Assembly: GCF_018982965.1 (NCBI RefSeq)
Contig: NZ_JACBYP010000069.1
Location: 1-43,070 of the forward strand
Direction of reading: 5' to 3'
DNA: 43,070 nucleotides
Source: Streptomyces mayonensis
GTDB taxonomy: Bacteria; Actinomycetota; Actinomycetes; Streptomycetales; Streptomycetaceae
Part shown: piece after piece, positions 1 to 7,392 of the stretch
Layout: every line of letters begins with the position of its first letter
Numbering within the stretch: the first letter of the stretch is position 1
Notes under the pieces: generated by a model
Database searches by the model: none
The model's input: only the letters and a program-made list of their open reading frames with translations
What the model was told of the DNA's origin: nothing
Translations under genes and position numbers: made by a program

Positions 1-198
1 CCCCAGGGCGGCACGGGTGGGCGCTGGGGGTACCCCCTCTGGGGGAGGCGCCCCGTAAGCGCCGGGCAGCGCGACCCACCCCCGCCCAGCACCCACCCCG
101 GGCACCTCACGAACGACGGCGCCCTTCCTGAAAACCCCGCCCAACCCAGCGGAGCGAACCCGCACAACCATCCCCAACCCTCAACCGTCGTACTGGCC
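1..198. other. Left-edge intergenic region with repeat copy A
   Basis: No gene is visible in the first 198 bases. Positions 26-50 hold a short G-run/C-run palindromic stretch, and 41-103 is one copy of a repeat found again at 2520-2582 (listed separately). The 95 bases before the first gene are C-rich, and I see neither a clear promoter nor a Shine-Dalgarno box. Whatever lies to the left is outside the window. Confidence 0.6.
41..103. repeat. 63-bp direct repeat, copy A
   Basis: This stretch matches 2520-2582 at 58 of 63 positions in the same orientation; the mismatches are at 50, 51, 57, 74 and 94. It contains a small hairpin (GGCGC at 47-51, GCGCC at 59-63) and a C-rich block at 75-102. 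The two copies bracket the first three genes. It could be a dispersed intergenic palindromic-type repeat or a transcript-end element; the sequence alone does not decide. Confidence 0.75.
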
Positions 199-1218
199 AT
201 GCTGCGCGCGTTTCTCCGGACCACGGCTGCCCGGGCCCGCACCCGGACGCCCCGGTCCGCACCAGACGACGACGTGCTCCTCGACGCCCCCGACGACCGC
301 CTCGCCCCCGCCCTCGTCGCGGCGGCGGGCGGCGACCACGCCCCCGCGGCCGGTCTCCTGTCCAGCACCCGCGAGCACGCCGAGTGGGAGCACCGCGACC
401 GCTACGCGACCCGCCTCGCCGCCTTCGCCGGCTCCCGTCCCGAGTGGCTCGGCACCTGGCGCGCCGCCGCCCCGGACGACCCCGACGCCCTGCTGGTCGC
501 CGCCCGTCTCGCGGTCCACCGCCGCTGGGACTCTCCGGCCCGGGCCGAACTCCTGCGCCAGGTCGTCCCGGCGGTCGTCACCGCCGCCGAGTCCTCGGGA
601 CCCGACCCGGTGCCGTGGCGGACCGCGCTGGACGCCGCGCGCGGCGCGCGCGCCGGACACGCCGAGTTCGAGCGGCTGTGGGCGCAGGCGGTGCGCCGCT
701 CCCCGCACCACTACGGCTGCCACGTCGCCGCCCTGGAGTACCTGGCCGCCTCCTCGCCCGACGCCCACGGCGAGTGCCTGGACTTCGCGGAGACGGCCGC
801 CCAGGACTCCCCCGAGGACGCGCTCGTGCGGGCCCTGCCGCTGCGCGCCGCCTTCACGTGCCTGAACGCCTCCGGGGCCGCCGCCACCGCCGTACGCACG
901 CACTGCCGGCGTCTGGACGCGGCCGCCGACCGCGCGATCGCCCTGTCGGCGGCGCACCCGGCGGCCGACCCGTGGGCGGCGGAGCTGCGGAACCTGCTGG
1001 CGTACGTCCTCCTGCGGCTGGGACGGCGACAGGACGCGGCGGAGCAACTGCGCCTGACCGGCCCTTACGTCACGTCCTTCCCGTGGGACCGGGACACGGA
1101 CGACCCCCTCGGCCGCTTCCTCCAGGTGCGGGCCGACGCCCGCGCGGAGGTCCGTACGGCGGCTCCGGAGCATCCACCACGCGGGCGCGGCGGACGCGCC
1201 GCCCCCGGCGACCATTAG
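199..1218 (+). CDS. Conserved hypothetical protein, helical-repeat-like
   Basis: 339 residues, not recognised as a named family. The sequence is alanine- and leucine-rich and almost all predicted helix, with pieces resembling TPR helices (around residues 140-200 and 245-285), ending in an Arg/Gly/Pro tail. There is no signal peptide and no membrane segment, so it should be cytosolic. The ATG start has no visible Shine-Dalgarno sequence, so the message may be leaderless or the start may be misplaced. It ends 11 bases before the Lon-domain gene and probably shares its transcript. The codon pattern is that of a normal Streptomyces gene (GC-rich third positions), so I am fairly sure it is real. 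A role as a protein-interaction scaffold is only a guess. Confidence 0.8.
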   Translation: MLRAFLRTTAARARTRTPRSAPDDDVLLDAPDDRLAPALVAAAGGDHAPAAGLLSSTREHAEWEHRDRYATRLAAFAGSRPEWLGTWRAAAPDDPDALLVAARLAVHRRWDSPARAELLRQVVPAVVTAAESSGPDPVPWRTALDAARGARAGHAEFERLWAQAVRRSPHHYGCHVAALEYLAASSPDAHGECLDFAETAAQDSPEDALVRALPLRAAFTCLNASGAAATAVRTHCRRLDAAADRAIALSAAHPAADPWAAELRNLLAYVLLRLGRRQDAAEQLRLTGPYVTSFPWDRDTDDPLGRFLQVRADARAEVRTAAPEHPPRGRGGRAAPGDH

Positions 1219-1229
1219 GCTTCTGCGTC

Positions 1230-1970
1230 GTGACGACCGTCCGGCTCCCCCTCTTCCCCCTGAACTCCGTTCTGTACCCGGGGCTGGTGCTCCCGCTCAA
1301 CATCTTCGAGGAGCGCTATCGCGCCATGATGCGCGAGTTGCTGAAGACCTCCGAGGACGAACCGCGCCGGTTCGCCGTCGTGGCGATCCGCGACGGCCAC
1401 GAGGTGGCGCAGAGCGTCCCCGGCATGCCCGACCCGACGGCCACGCCGGAGCGCGGGCCGGCGGCGGGCTTCGGCAAGGATCCGCTCAAGGCCTTCCACA
1501 AGGTGGGCTGCGTCGCGGACGCGGCGACGATCCGCGAACGGTCCGACGGCAGCTTCGAGGTGCTCGCCACCGGCACCACCCGGGTGCGCCTGGTCTCCGT
1601 CGACGCCTCGGGACCCTTCCTGACCGCCGAACTGGAACCGCTGCCCGAGGAACCCGGCGACGAGGCGGGCGCGCTGGCCGAGGGCGTGCTGCGCTCCTTC
1701 CGCCAGTACCAGAAGCGGCTGGCGGGGGCCCGCGAGCGGTCACTGGCGACCGGCGCCGACCTGCCGGACGAGCCGGGCGTGGTCTCCTACCTGGTCGCCG
1801 CCGCGATGATGCTGGACACGCCGACGAAGCAGCGGCTGCTCCAGGCCCCGGACACGGCCTCGCGGCTGCGGGACGAGTTGAGACTCCTCCGCTCCGAGAC
1901 CTCCATCATCCGTACGCTGCCGTCCCTGCCGGCGCAGGAGCTGACGCGCGGCCCGACGAGTCTCAACTGA
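1230..1970 (+). CDS. Lon substrate-binding (LON_substr_bdg) domain protein
   Basis: 246 residues beginning at GTG 1230, 11 bases after the previous stop. The same frame stays open far upstream inside the previous gene, but that part is out of phase with real coding. Residues 4-30 (PLFPLNSVLYPG and the following EERYR) are the typical opening of the Lon N-terminal domain, and the domain fills most of the protein. There is no AAA+ ATPase and no Ser-Lys protease part, so this is a stand-alone Lon-N protein, a family common in actinobacteria and proteobacteria. Such proteins are thought to bind polypeptides, but the exact function is unknown. Its stop lies within the ribosome-binding region of the next gene, which suggests one operon. 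Confidence 0.88.
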   Translation: MTTVRLPLFPLNSVLYPGLVLPLNIFEERYRAMMRELLKTSEDEPRRFAVVAIRDGHEVAQSVPGMPDPTATPERGPAAGFGKDPLKAFHKVGCVADAATIRERSDGSFEVLATGTTRVRLVSVDASGPFLTAELEPLPEEPGDEAGALAEGVLRSFRQYQKRLAGARERSLATGADLPDEPGVVSYLVAAAMMLDTPTKQRLLQAPDTASRLRDELRLLRSETSIIRTLPSLPAQELTRGPTSLN

Positions 1971-1983
1971 GGTACCGGCCCTC

Positions 1984-2496
1984 ATGGCGAAGAAGCCGAA
2001 CAAGGCGAAGAAGCAGCAGTCGGGCGGCACGCCCGCGACGGTGGCGCTGACGGCCGCCGGAGTGACGTACACGGTCCACTCCTACGAGCACGACCCCGCC
2101 CACCCGTCCTACGGCGAGGAGGCGGCCGAGGCGATGGGGGTTTCCCCCGATCGGGTGTTCAAGACGCTGGTGGCGGACGTCGACGGTGCCCTGACGGTCG
2201 CGGTGGTGCCGGTGGCGGGCCGGCTGGACCTCAAGGCACTGGCGGCCGCGGTGGGCGGCAAGCGCGCGGCGATGGCGGACCCGGCGCTGGCCGAGCGGAC
2301 CACGGGCTACGTACGGGGCGGGATCTCCCCGCTGGGCCAGCGCAAGCGGCTGGCCACGGTCCTGGACGCGTCGGCGGCGTCCCACGCCACCATCTGCGTC
2401 TCGGCGGGCCGCCGGGGCCTGGAGATCGAACTCTCCCCCACCGACCTCACCACCCTCACCTCCGCAACCACAGCCCCCATCGCCCGCCCGACGTAA
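1984..2496 (+). CDS. ybaK: YbaK/EbsC family aminoacyl-tRNA deacylase (Cys-tRNA(Pro) type)
   Basis: 170 residues, the usual length for YbaK. The family hydrolyses mischarged tRNA, mainly Cys-tRNA(Pro) made by ProRS, acting in trans in the cytosol. After a lysine-rich start (residues 1-13) come the YbaK/ProRS-insertion core features: a GVSPDRVFKTLV segment carrying the conserved lysine, a VAVVPVAGRLDLKAL strand-helix, and the glycine-rich YVRGGISPLGQRK loop. The ATG is preceded by a GAGG box at 1968-1971 that overlaps the previous stop codon, consistent with coupling. The C-terminal 20 residues are Thr/Ala-rich and probably disordered. The substrate is inferred from the family only. Confidence 0.9.
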   Translation: MAKKPNKAKKQQSGGTPATVALTAAGVTYTVHSYEHDPAHPSYGEEAAEAMGVSPDRVFKTLVADVDGALTVAVVPVAGRLDLKALAAAVGGKRAAMADPALAERTTGYVRGGISPLGQRKRLATVLDASAASHATICVSAGRRGLEIELSPTDLTTLTSATTAPIARPT

Positions 2497-2519
2497 CGCC
2501 CGGGGGGGGAGCCGGGAGT

Positions 2520-2582
2520 GGGGGAGGCATCCCGTCAGCGCCGGGCAGCGCGGCCCACCCCCGCCCAGCACCAACCCCGGGC
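2520..2582. repeat. 63-bp direct repeat, copy B
   Basis: Partner of the element at 41-103 (58 of 63 identical, same direction). It lies in the 96-base gap between the convergent ends of the ybaK-like gene and the DUF2567 gene. The hairpin arms present in copy A are spoiled here by the changes at 2529-2530. A G-run (2501-2509) precedes it, as a G-run/C-run palindrome precedes copy A. Confidence 0.75.
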
Positions 2583-2592
2583 GCCCGAGAAC

Positions 2593-3366
2593 TCAGCCCG
2601 ACTTGCCCCAGGTACCCCCCGTACCCTCCGCGCCCCCCGGAGGGTGCGGCGCGGGCCAAGGATCCGGCTCCGGATCCCTCGGCCCGAACAGCCCCGTCAG
2701 CCCCAGGTGCACCACCAGCCCCGCCAGTGGCCACGCCAGCAGCGCCCCCTTCGCGCCCAGCCTCAGCGGCGCCGTGAACGTCTCCCCCTCGCCGACGTCC
2801 TTGGCGTGCGCGAGCACGTCCTGCGTCGGACCGAGCCACACCCCGAGCCGCCACGCCAGCAGCGACCCGAGCAGCCCGCCCGCGCCGAGGGCCACCACCA
2901 GCGGCACTCCCCCGCGCCTGCGCAGCAGGAACACCACCAACGCGCTGAGCGCGCCGAACGCCAGCGCGAGCAGCGTGAACGTTCCGTCGACCGCGATCGC
3001 CTGCTCGCCCTCGGAGTCCGCGAGGTAGACGAACCAGCGGCCGTCCGCCACCGTGCCGACGAGCGGCACGTCCGGGGCCAGCTGCCACCACAGCACCCCC
3101 AGCAGCGCACCGGAGAGCGCGACCGCCAGCACGGTCACGGCGGCCTGCCGCACTTCGGTCAACATCCCGGGGCCGTCCTGTTCGCCGTGAGAGTCGTACG
3201 CGTCGGACGAGTCGGACGAGTCGGACGAGTCCGACGGGTCGGACGCGTCGTACGGGGAGCCCGCCGCGGCTCCCGACTCGTGCGCACTTGCGGGCGGCGG
3301 CACCGGCCCGCCCTGGTACGACGAGCCTTCGTTCGGTGGTGGTGGCGGAGTCAGAGGTGCGGTCAC
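2593..3366 (-). CDS. DUF2567 family membrane protein
   Basis: 257 residues from a GTG start. The N-terminal 65 residues are a disordered Pro/Gly then Asp/Ser-rich tail containing a (Asp-Ser-Ser)n run encoded by a 9-base DNA repeat. Four hydrophobic segments follow (about residues 70-95, 128-146, 152-175 and 205-225), with the DUF2567 pattern: a WWQLAP motif after the first helix, then a soluble loop with DGRWFVYLADSEGEQ. The C-terminal tail is Pro/Gly-rich. The family's function is unknown. It sits 34 bases downstream of the ABC permease gene on the same strand, so it may be co-transcribed and could be an accessory membrane partner, but that is inference. Confidence 0.85.
   Translation of the reverse strand: MTAPLTPPPPPNEGSSYQGGPVPPPASAHESGAAAGSPYDASDPSDSSDSSDSSDAYDSHGEQDGPGMLTEVRQAAVTVLAVALSGALLGVLWWQLAPDVPLVGTVADGRWFVYLADSEGEQAIAVDGTFTLLALAFGALSALVVFLLRRRGGVPLVVALGAGGLLGSLLAWRLGVWLGPTQDVLAHAKDVGEGETFTAPLRLGAKGALLAWPLAGLVVHLGLTGLFGPRDPEPDPWPAPHPPGGAEGTGGTWGKSG
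3202..3255. repeat. 9-bp tandem repeat inside the DUF2567 gene
   Basis: The unit GTCGGACGA occurs three times in a row from 3202, followed by three degenerate units. It encodes the Asp-Ser-Ser run in the N-terminal tail of the DUF2567 protein. A multiple of three bases per unit means copy-number changes keep the reading frame. Confidence 0.8.
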
Positions 3367-3400
3367 CCCGCCATCGTGCCAAACGTGCCTGTGCCGCGCG

Positions 3401-4372
3401 TCACCGGACGGCAGCTCTGCGGTACGCCCAGGTGGCGACGGCCAGCGAGATCACGCCGACGACGGCGCACACCGCGAGGTCGCCGAGCACGAACGCCCAG
3501 TCGGGGTCGGGCCCGAACGTACGGGCGAAGGCCTCCACGCCGTAGGTCGAGGGCAGCAGGTCCCGGGCCAGCCGGACCACCTCCGGCAGCCGCTCGGCCG
3601 GCAGCACGCCGAGCAGCAGCGCAGCCGACATCCCCAGCTGGCCCAGCAGCGTGGCGAACTCCGGCCGGGGCGCGAGGAGGCCGAGCGCCGCGCCCAGCCC
3701 GGCGAGCGCCGCGCCGGCCAGCGGGATCACGGCCACCAGCACCCACAGGTGGGTCATCGGCAGCCCGAACAGCAGGCAGCCGAAGACCGCCGTCACCACG
3801 GTGCCGGGCACGGTGAAGGACGCGTACGCGCCCGCGGCGCCCAGGACCACCGCGGCGGGCGGCACGGGCAGCGTGGCGTAGTGGTCGAGGCCGCCGTTGG
3901 CGCGCAGCTGGCCGAAGTACTGGGCGAGGAGGTTCAGTGCCACGAAGGCGACGACGAGTACCGCCGAACCGGCGACCACCGCCCGTGCCTCGCCGCCGCC
4001 GTCCACGACGCCGCGCATCAGGATCATGATGCCGACCGACTGGAAGGTGGCCACGAACAGCAGCGGGATGCGCGCGACCCGCGCCCGGGACAGCTGTGCC
4101 CGGTACACGGCCACCAGGGACGGCCACAGCCGCGCCCGGGGCCCCAGCCCGGCCGCACCCTGCTCCTCGACGGCCAGGGCGCCGCCCGGCAGGACATCGG
4201 CGGATACGACACTCACGTCGCGCTGCTCCCCTTCATCAGGTTCGTCAGGATCCTTCGATGCGGTCGCCCTGCCGGGTGCGCCCGCCCTCTCGGGGCCGGC
4301 CGCCCAGCCGGGTGCGCTCACCCCGTCGGGTACGGATGCGGCGGCCGGTGTTCTCACCGCTGGCGTACTCAA
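3401..4372 (-). CDS. ABC-2 type transporter permease
   Basis: 323 residues if it starts at TTG 4372, which overlaps the ATPase gene's stop by four bases (TTGA). The first 65-75 residues are a poorly conserved Ala/Pro/acidic tail, so an internal GTG (SVVSADVLPGG) is a possible alternative start. The rest has about six membrane helices: LLFVATFQSVGIMILMRGV, a helix through AVLVVAFVALNLLAQYF, then three or four more including a last one in VISLAVATWAYRRAAVR. This is the usual ABC-2 exporter permease layout. Together with the ATPase it should form an exporter for a drug, lipid or polymer; the substrate cannot be read from the sequence. Confidence 0.85.
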   Translation of the reverse strand: MSTPAVRTPAAASVPDGVSAPGWAAGPERAGAPGRATASKDPDEPDEGEQRDVSVVSADVLPGGALAVEEQGAAGLGPRARLWPSLVAVYRAQLSRARVARIPLLFVATFQSVGIMILMRGVVDGGGEARAVVAGSAVLVVAFVALNLLAQYFGQLRANGGLDHYATLPVPPAAVVLGAAGAYASFTVPGTVVTAVFGCLLFGLPMTHLWVLVAVIPLAGAALAGLGAALGLLAPRPEFATLLGQLGMSAALLLGVLPAERLPEVVRLARDLLPSTYGVEAFARTFGPDPDWAFVLGDLAVCAVVGVISLAVATWAYRRAAVR

Positions 4373-5388
4373 GCCCTCACCAGCCCCTGCCGCGCGGCGC
4401 CGCCCAGCGCCAGGTAGACGTCCTCCAGGCTGGGCGTGGCCAGGGTGAAGTCGTCGAGGGCCGCGAAGGCGGCGCCGCCGGTGACGGTGGCGACGACCGC
4501 GCGGGCCTCCTCGGGGGCGAGCCGCAGCGTCCAGCGGCGCCCCGACTCCACGGCTCGGTCGCGCAGGGCGGCGACCTCCGGGACGTGCAGCGGGGCGCTC
4601 TCGCGCCAGACCAGGTCGACGCGGACCTCGCCCGCGACCCGCTCCTTGAGCCCGGCGGGGGTGTCGCAGGCGATCACGCGTCCCCGGTCGAGGACCGCGA
4701 CCCGGTCGAGGACGGTCTCGGCCTCGATGACGTTGTGGGTGACGAGCAGCACAGTGGTGCCGAACTCGGCGCGCCGCCGGTCCACGGCCGCCCAGACCGC
4801 GCGCCGGGCCACCGGGTCCATGCCGGTGGTCGGCTCGTCCAGGACCAGCAGCGGGCGCTCCCCCACCAGCGCGGCGGCGAAGCAGGCGAGGCGGCGCTGG
4901 CCGCCGGAGAGCTTCTTGAGCGGGCGGCCGGCGAGGGGCGTGAGGCCCAGTTCCTCCAGGACGGCGTCCCGCTCGGCACGGGCCGGCCGCACGTCCAGGC
5001 CGCGCAGCCGCCCGGTGGTCTCGGCGGCGAGCGAGACGGTCAGTTCGTCGAGGGCGCTGGACTCCTGCCCGAGGTAGGCGAGGATCCGCGCGGCGCGCTC
5101 GGGATGGCGCACGATGTCGTGGCCGAGGATCTCCACGCTGCCGAGGTCGGGGCGCATCAGACCGGTGAGCTGGCGCACGAGGGTGGACTTGCCCGCGCCG
5201 TTGGGGCCGAGCAGCCCGAAGATCTCACCGCGGCGGATCTCCAGGGTCACGTCGTCGGTGGCCCGCACCTCGGGGGTGGCGGGAACGCCGCGCCTGCCGC
5301 GTACGGCCGGATAGGTCTTGGTCAGTCCGCGCACCGCGCACACGGCACCGCCACCGGGTCGAGATGCCTGTGCCGCGCGCGTACTCAC
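4369..5388 (-). CDS. ABC transporter ATP-binding protein
   Basis: 339 residues, GTG start. A complete nucleotide-binding domain is visible: Walker A GPNGAGKST at 61-69, Q-loop Gln near 108, signature LSGGQ at 160-164, Walker B LLVLDE at 180-185 and H-loop His218. About 110 further residues (roughly 225-339) form the C-terminal domain typical of DrrA/CcmA-like ATPases of ABC-2 exporters. It powers the permease encoded immediately downstream with a 4-base overlap. A possible -10 box (TAGTCT on the minus strand) ends eight bases before the GTG and no Shine-Dalgarno is evident, so the message may be leaderless. Confidence 0.92.
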   Translation of the reverse strand: MSTRAAQASRPGGGAVCAVRGLTKTYPAVRGRRGVPATPEVRATDDVTLEIRRGEIFGLLGPNGAGKSTLVRQLTGLMRPDLGSVEILGHDIVRHPERAARILAYLGQESSALDELTVSLAAETTGRLRGLDVRPARAERDAVLEELGLTPLAGRPLKKLSGGQRRLACFAAALVGERPLLVLDEPTTGMDPVARRAVWAAVDRRRAEFGTTVLLVTHNVIEAETVLDRVAVLDRGRVIACDTPAGLKERVAGEVRVDLVWRESAPLHVPEVAALRDRAVESGRRWTLRLAPEEARAVVATVTGGAAFAALDDFTLATPSLEDVYLALGGAARQGLVRA

Positions 5389-5473
5389 AAGGGACGAGAC
5401 TACGGGGTCGGTCCCTTGCGCCCGCTCCCGGGTCCGCCCATAAGTGTCGATTCAGCAGTGCCGGTCGAGCCGG

Positions 5474-5580
5474 GCGACACCGGGACCGGACAACACCGGG
5501 ACCGGACCGCGTGGGACCGGACCGGGCCGGGAACGGCAGCGGCAACGGACCGGGAACGGGAGCGGACCGGGGACCCGGCC
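5474..5580. repeat. Degenerate 16-bp tandem repeat between the NYN gene and the ABC operon
   Basis: Units built on ACCGGGACCGG run from 5474: GCGACACCGGGACCGG, ACAACACCGGGACCGG, a 15-base unit ending GGGACCGG, then shorter degenerate units down to about 5580. The array lies in the 235-base gap between the ABC ATPase start (5388) and the NYN gene stop (5624). No coding function is apparent. Confidence 0.7.
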
Positions 5581-5623
5581 GGGGAGGACGGCCGGCAGCC
5601 GCCGGAACGCGGAGCCCCGTGGC

Positions 5624-6838
5624 TCACTCCGGCCCGGGAGTGCGTTCGGTGGCCGTCCGCACGTCGATCTCCCGCCAGAACCCGGCCCGGATCGCGTACC
5701 GGTCGTGCTCGTCGATCTGGTCGTCCTTGTGGGCCAGCAGCCCGAAGCGGGCCGCGTAGCGCAGCAGCTCGCCGTCGACGCGGTGCGGGATGCGCGGATA
5801 CATCCCGGAGAGTTTCTGCAGGCGCCCCTGGTCGCCCAGGCGTTCGAGCCAGCGGCGGGCGAAGACCTGCCCGACCTCGTACGGGTCGCCGCCGACCGTG
5901 GTGATGTCCTCCTCGCGGTCGGCCCAGCGCTGCTCGGCCGTGGTGAGCTGGGCCAGCGTCGGCAGCGAGGCGGCCTCGGCCGGCTCGGCGGCGGGGCGGT
6001 CCACCCAGCCCTTGTCGGAGGACCAGCGCAGGGTGGCGCTGGTCGGCTGCGGGGCGGGGTGGGCGCCCGGGGCGCGCAGGGCGGCGAGGTCCTTGGGGGT
6101 GGGGACGCCCTTGGCGGGCGCCGCGCGTTCCTCGACGCCGTTGCTCGCGGCGGGGGCCGTGGTCGGGTGCTCCGGTTCCTCGGCCGGGCGCTGGGGCGCG
6201 GCGGAGAGGGCGGACTCGGGCAGCGGCGCCGAGAGGATCGCGGCGATCTCGGGGCGGGGCACGGGCGGCGGCGCGCAGATGCCGCCGAGTTCCTTGGCAC
6301 GTACGGCCTTGGTGATCCACGCCCGGTCCAGGACGCGCCGCTCGTCGGCCTCGGCGACCAGGTCCTCGGACTGGTTGTAGTCGCCGTCGGCGGCCTGGAC
6401 GGCCCACAGGTGGACGGCGACGCCGTGCTCCTTGGCGGCCATCATGCCCGGCAGCAGGTCACCGTCGCCGGTCACCAGGACCACGTCGGAGCAGGCGCGA
6501 TTGCGGGCCAGTTCGGTCAGCTCGGCGTGCATGGCGGCGTCGACGCCCTTCTGCGCCCACCGCCCGTCACTGCGTGTGAGTGCGCCGAGCCGAACGGTGA
6601 CCCGCGGCATCACCCGCAGCCGGCGGTGCTCCGGCTGCGGGACGCGGTCGGGGGCGCCGTCGAACCAGTAGATGCGCAGCAGGGGCCGGCCCGTGTCGGA
6701 CTCGGCGCGGTCGCGCAGGCCCTGGATGAGGGCGGCGTGATCGACGGTGATGCGTGAGCGTGAGGGCTCTCCGGCCAGGAGACTCGCGGCGGCACCCAGC
6801 AGATACCCGGCGTCCACCAGGACGATGCAGCGGTCCAC
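5624..6838 (-). CDS. NYN-domain protein, putative RNase
   Basis: 404 residues. I place the start at GTG 6838 because GAGGG lies eight bases upstream of it; a GTG at 6847 would have that box abutting it. Residues 3-150 are a NYN (PIN-like nuclease) fold of the LabA/limkain type: VLVDAGY with Asp9, KGVDAAMHAEL with Asp100, and VLVTGDGDLLP with Asp125 and Asp127, the acidic set expected to bind the catalytic metal. Residues about 195-290 are a Pro/Ala-rich linker. The last 110 residues (VGQVFARRWLERLG, LLRYAARFGLL, AGFWREI) look like a small helical or winged-helix module that could bind nucleic acid. NYN proteins are generally RNA-processing nucleases; the target here is unknown. Confidence 0.85.
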   Translation of the reverse strand: MDRCIVLVDAGYLLGAAASLLAGEPSRSRITVDHAALIQGLRDRAESDTGRPLLRIYWFDGAPDRVPQPEHRRLRVMPRVTVRLGALTRSDGRWAQKGVDAAMHAELTELARNRACSDVVLVTGDGDLLPGMMAAKEHGVAVHLWAVQAADGDYNQSEDLVAEADERRVLDRAWITKAVRAKELGGICAPPPVPRPEIAAILSAPLPESALSAAPQRPAEEPEHPTTAPAASNGVEERAAPAKGVPTPKDLAALRAPGAHPAPQPTSATLRWSSDKGWVDRPAAEPAEAASLPTLAQLTTAEQRWADREEDITTVGGDPYEVGQVFARRWLERLGDQGRLQKLSGMYPRIPHRVDGELLRYAARFGLLAHKDDQIDEHDRYAIRAGFWREIDVRTATERTPGPE

Positions 6839-7075
6839 GCGATCCACCCTCTTTCCGGGAGGTTTGCTTCGGGCTTCCTTCGAGTCTGCCCGACCGCGCG
6901 GAGGTTAACGGCCCGAACTCGATCTTCGGCGTGGCGTTTCTGCAGCCCGCTCCCTCGCCCCGCACTCCGACGACCTGCGTCACACACGGTAATTGCACGA
7001 TATGCGTTCTTTGTTGGGCTGTGTGAATCTGAATTCGGTCCTGGTCCCCAGATCCCCCTCAGGAGGTAGATCACC
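6839..7075. promoter_or_regulatory. Divergent intergenic region between the NYN gene and the 55-aa gene
   Basis: 237 bases without a gene, including an island of lower GC at about 6985-7035. An inverted pair TCACACA (6980-6986) and TGTGTGA (7020-7026) spans it. On the minus strand TATCGT and TACCGT within the island fit the loose TANNNT -10 pattern for the NYN gene, but neither has a good -35. Promoters for both genes must lie here; I cannot place them exactly. Confidence 0.4.
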
Positions 7076-7243
7076 ATGGCCAAGAACAAGAACAACCGTG
7101 ATCGTAAGCAGCCCCAGTCCGAGCGCGCCCCGCAGGCCGCCGAGTCCTCCGTGACGACCCGCGAGGAGCAGCACTCCCCGCAGCTGACGACGCCCGGCGA
7201 CCCGGCCTCCCGCAAGCGGCAGAAGCGCTTCGGCCACAACTGA
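7076..7243 (+). CDS. Small basic hydrophilic protein (55 aa)
   Basis: ATG 7076 to TGA 7243, 55 residues. A strong AGGAGGT box (7061-7067) sits nine bases before the ATG, which makes translation very likely despite the size. The protein starts MAKNKNNRDRKQPQ, has a Glu/Ser/Thr-rich middle and ends RKRQKRFGHN. There is no membrane segment and no cysteine; it is highly charged and probably disordered or nucleic-acid-associated. I recall small Streptomyces proteins with similar ends, without known function. It diverges from the NYN gene and converges on dnaE, with a hairpin right after its stop. Confidence 0.82.
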   Translation: MAKNKNNRDRKQPQSERAPQAAESSVTTREEQHSPQLTTPGDPASRKRQKRFGHN

Positions 7244-7281
7244 CATCCGCGGTACGGGCCGTTGCGGCCCCCGCGGCACGA

Positions 7282-7317
7282 CGAGGGGCGCACCCGGTGG
7301 ACCGGATGCGCCCCTCG
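7282..7317. terminator. Bidirectional hairpin between the 55-aa gene and dnaE
   Basis: A perfect 11-bp stem: CGAGGGGCGCA at 7282-7292 pairs with TGCGCCCCTCG at 7307-7317, with a 14-base loop that can itself fold (CCGG/CCGG). It lies between two convergent genes, 39 bases after the small gene and 76 bases after dnaE. There is no T-run on either side, as is common in Streptomyces terminators. Confidence 0.7.
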
Positions 7318-7392
7318 CTCGCACTTTCCGCCCGGCGTTCCCGCCCGGTGGCGGCCCGCTCCGCCCGGTGGGTACCGCCCGGCGATTCCCGC

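Noticed and set aside
3202..3255. Possible CRISPR-like array
   Set aside because: Units are 9 bases with no spacers and lie inside a coding region; no cas gene is present.
6980..7026. TCACACA/TGTGTGA inverted pair as an operator or terminator
   Set aside because: Arms of seven bases are 33 bases apart, too far for a typical dimer site or hairpin; kept only as a note in the intergenic entry.
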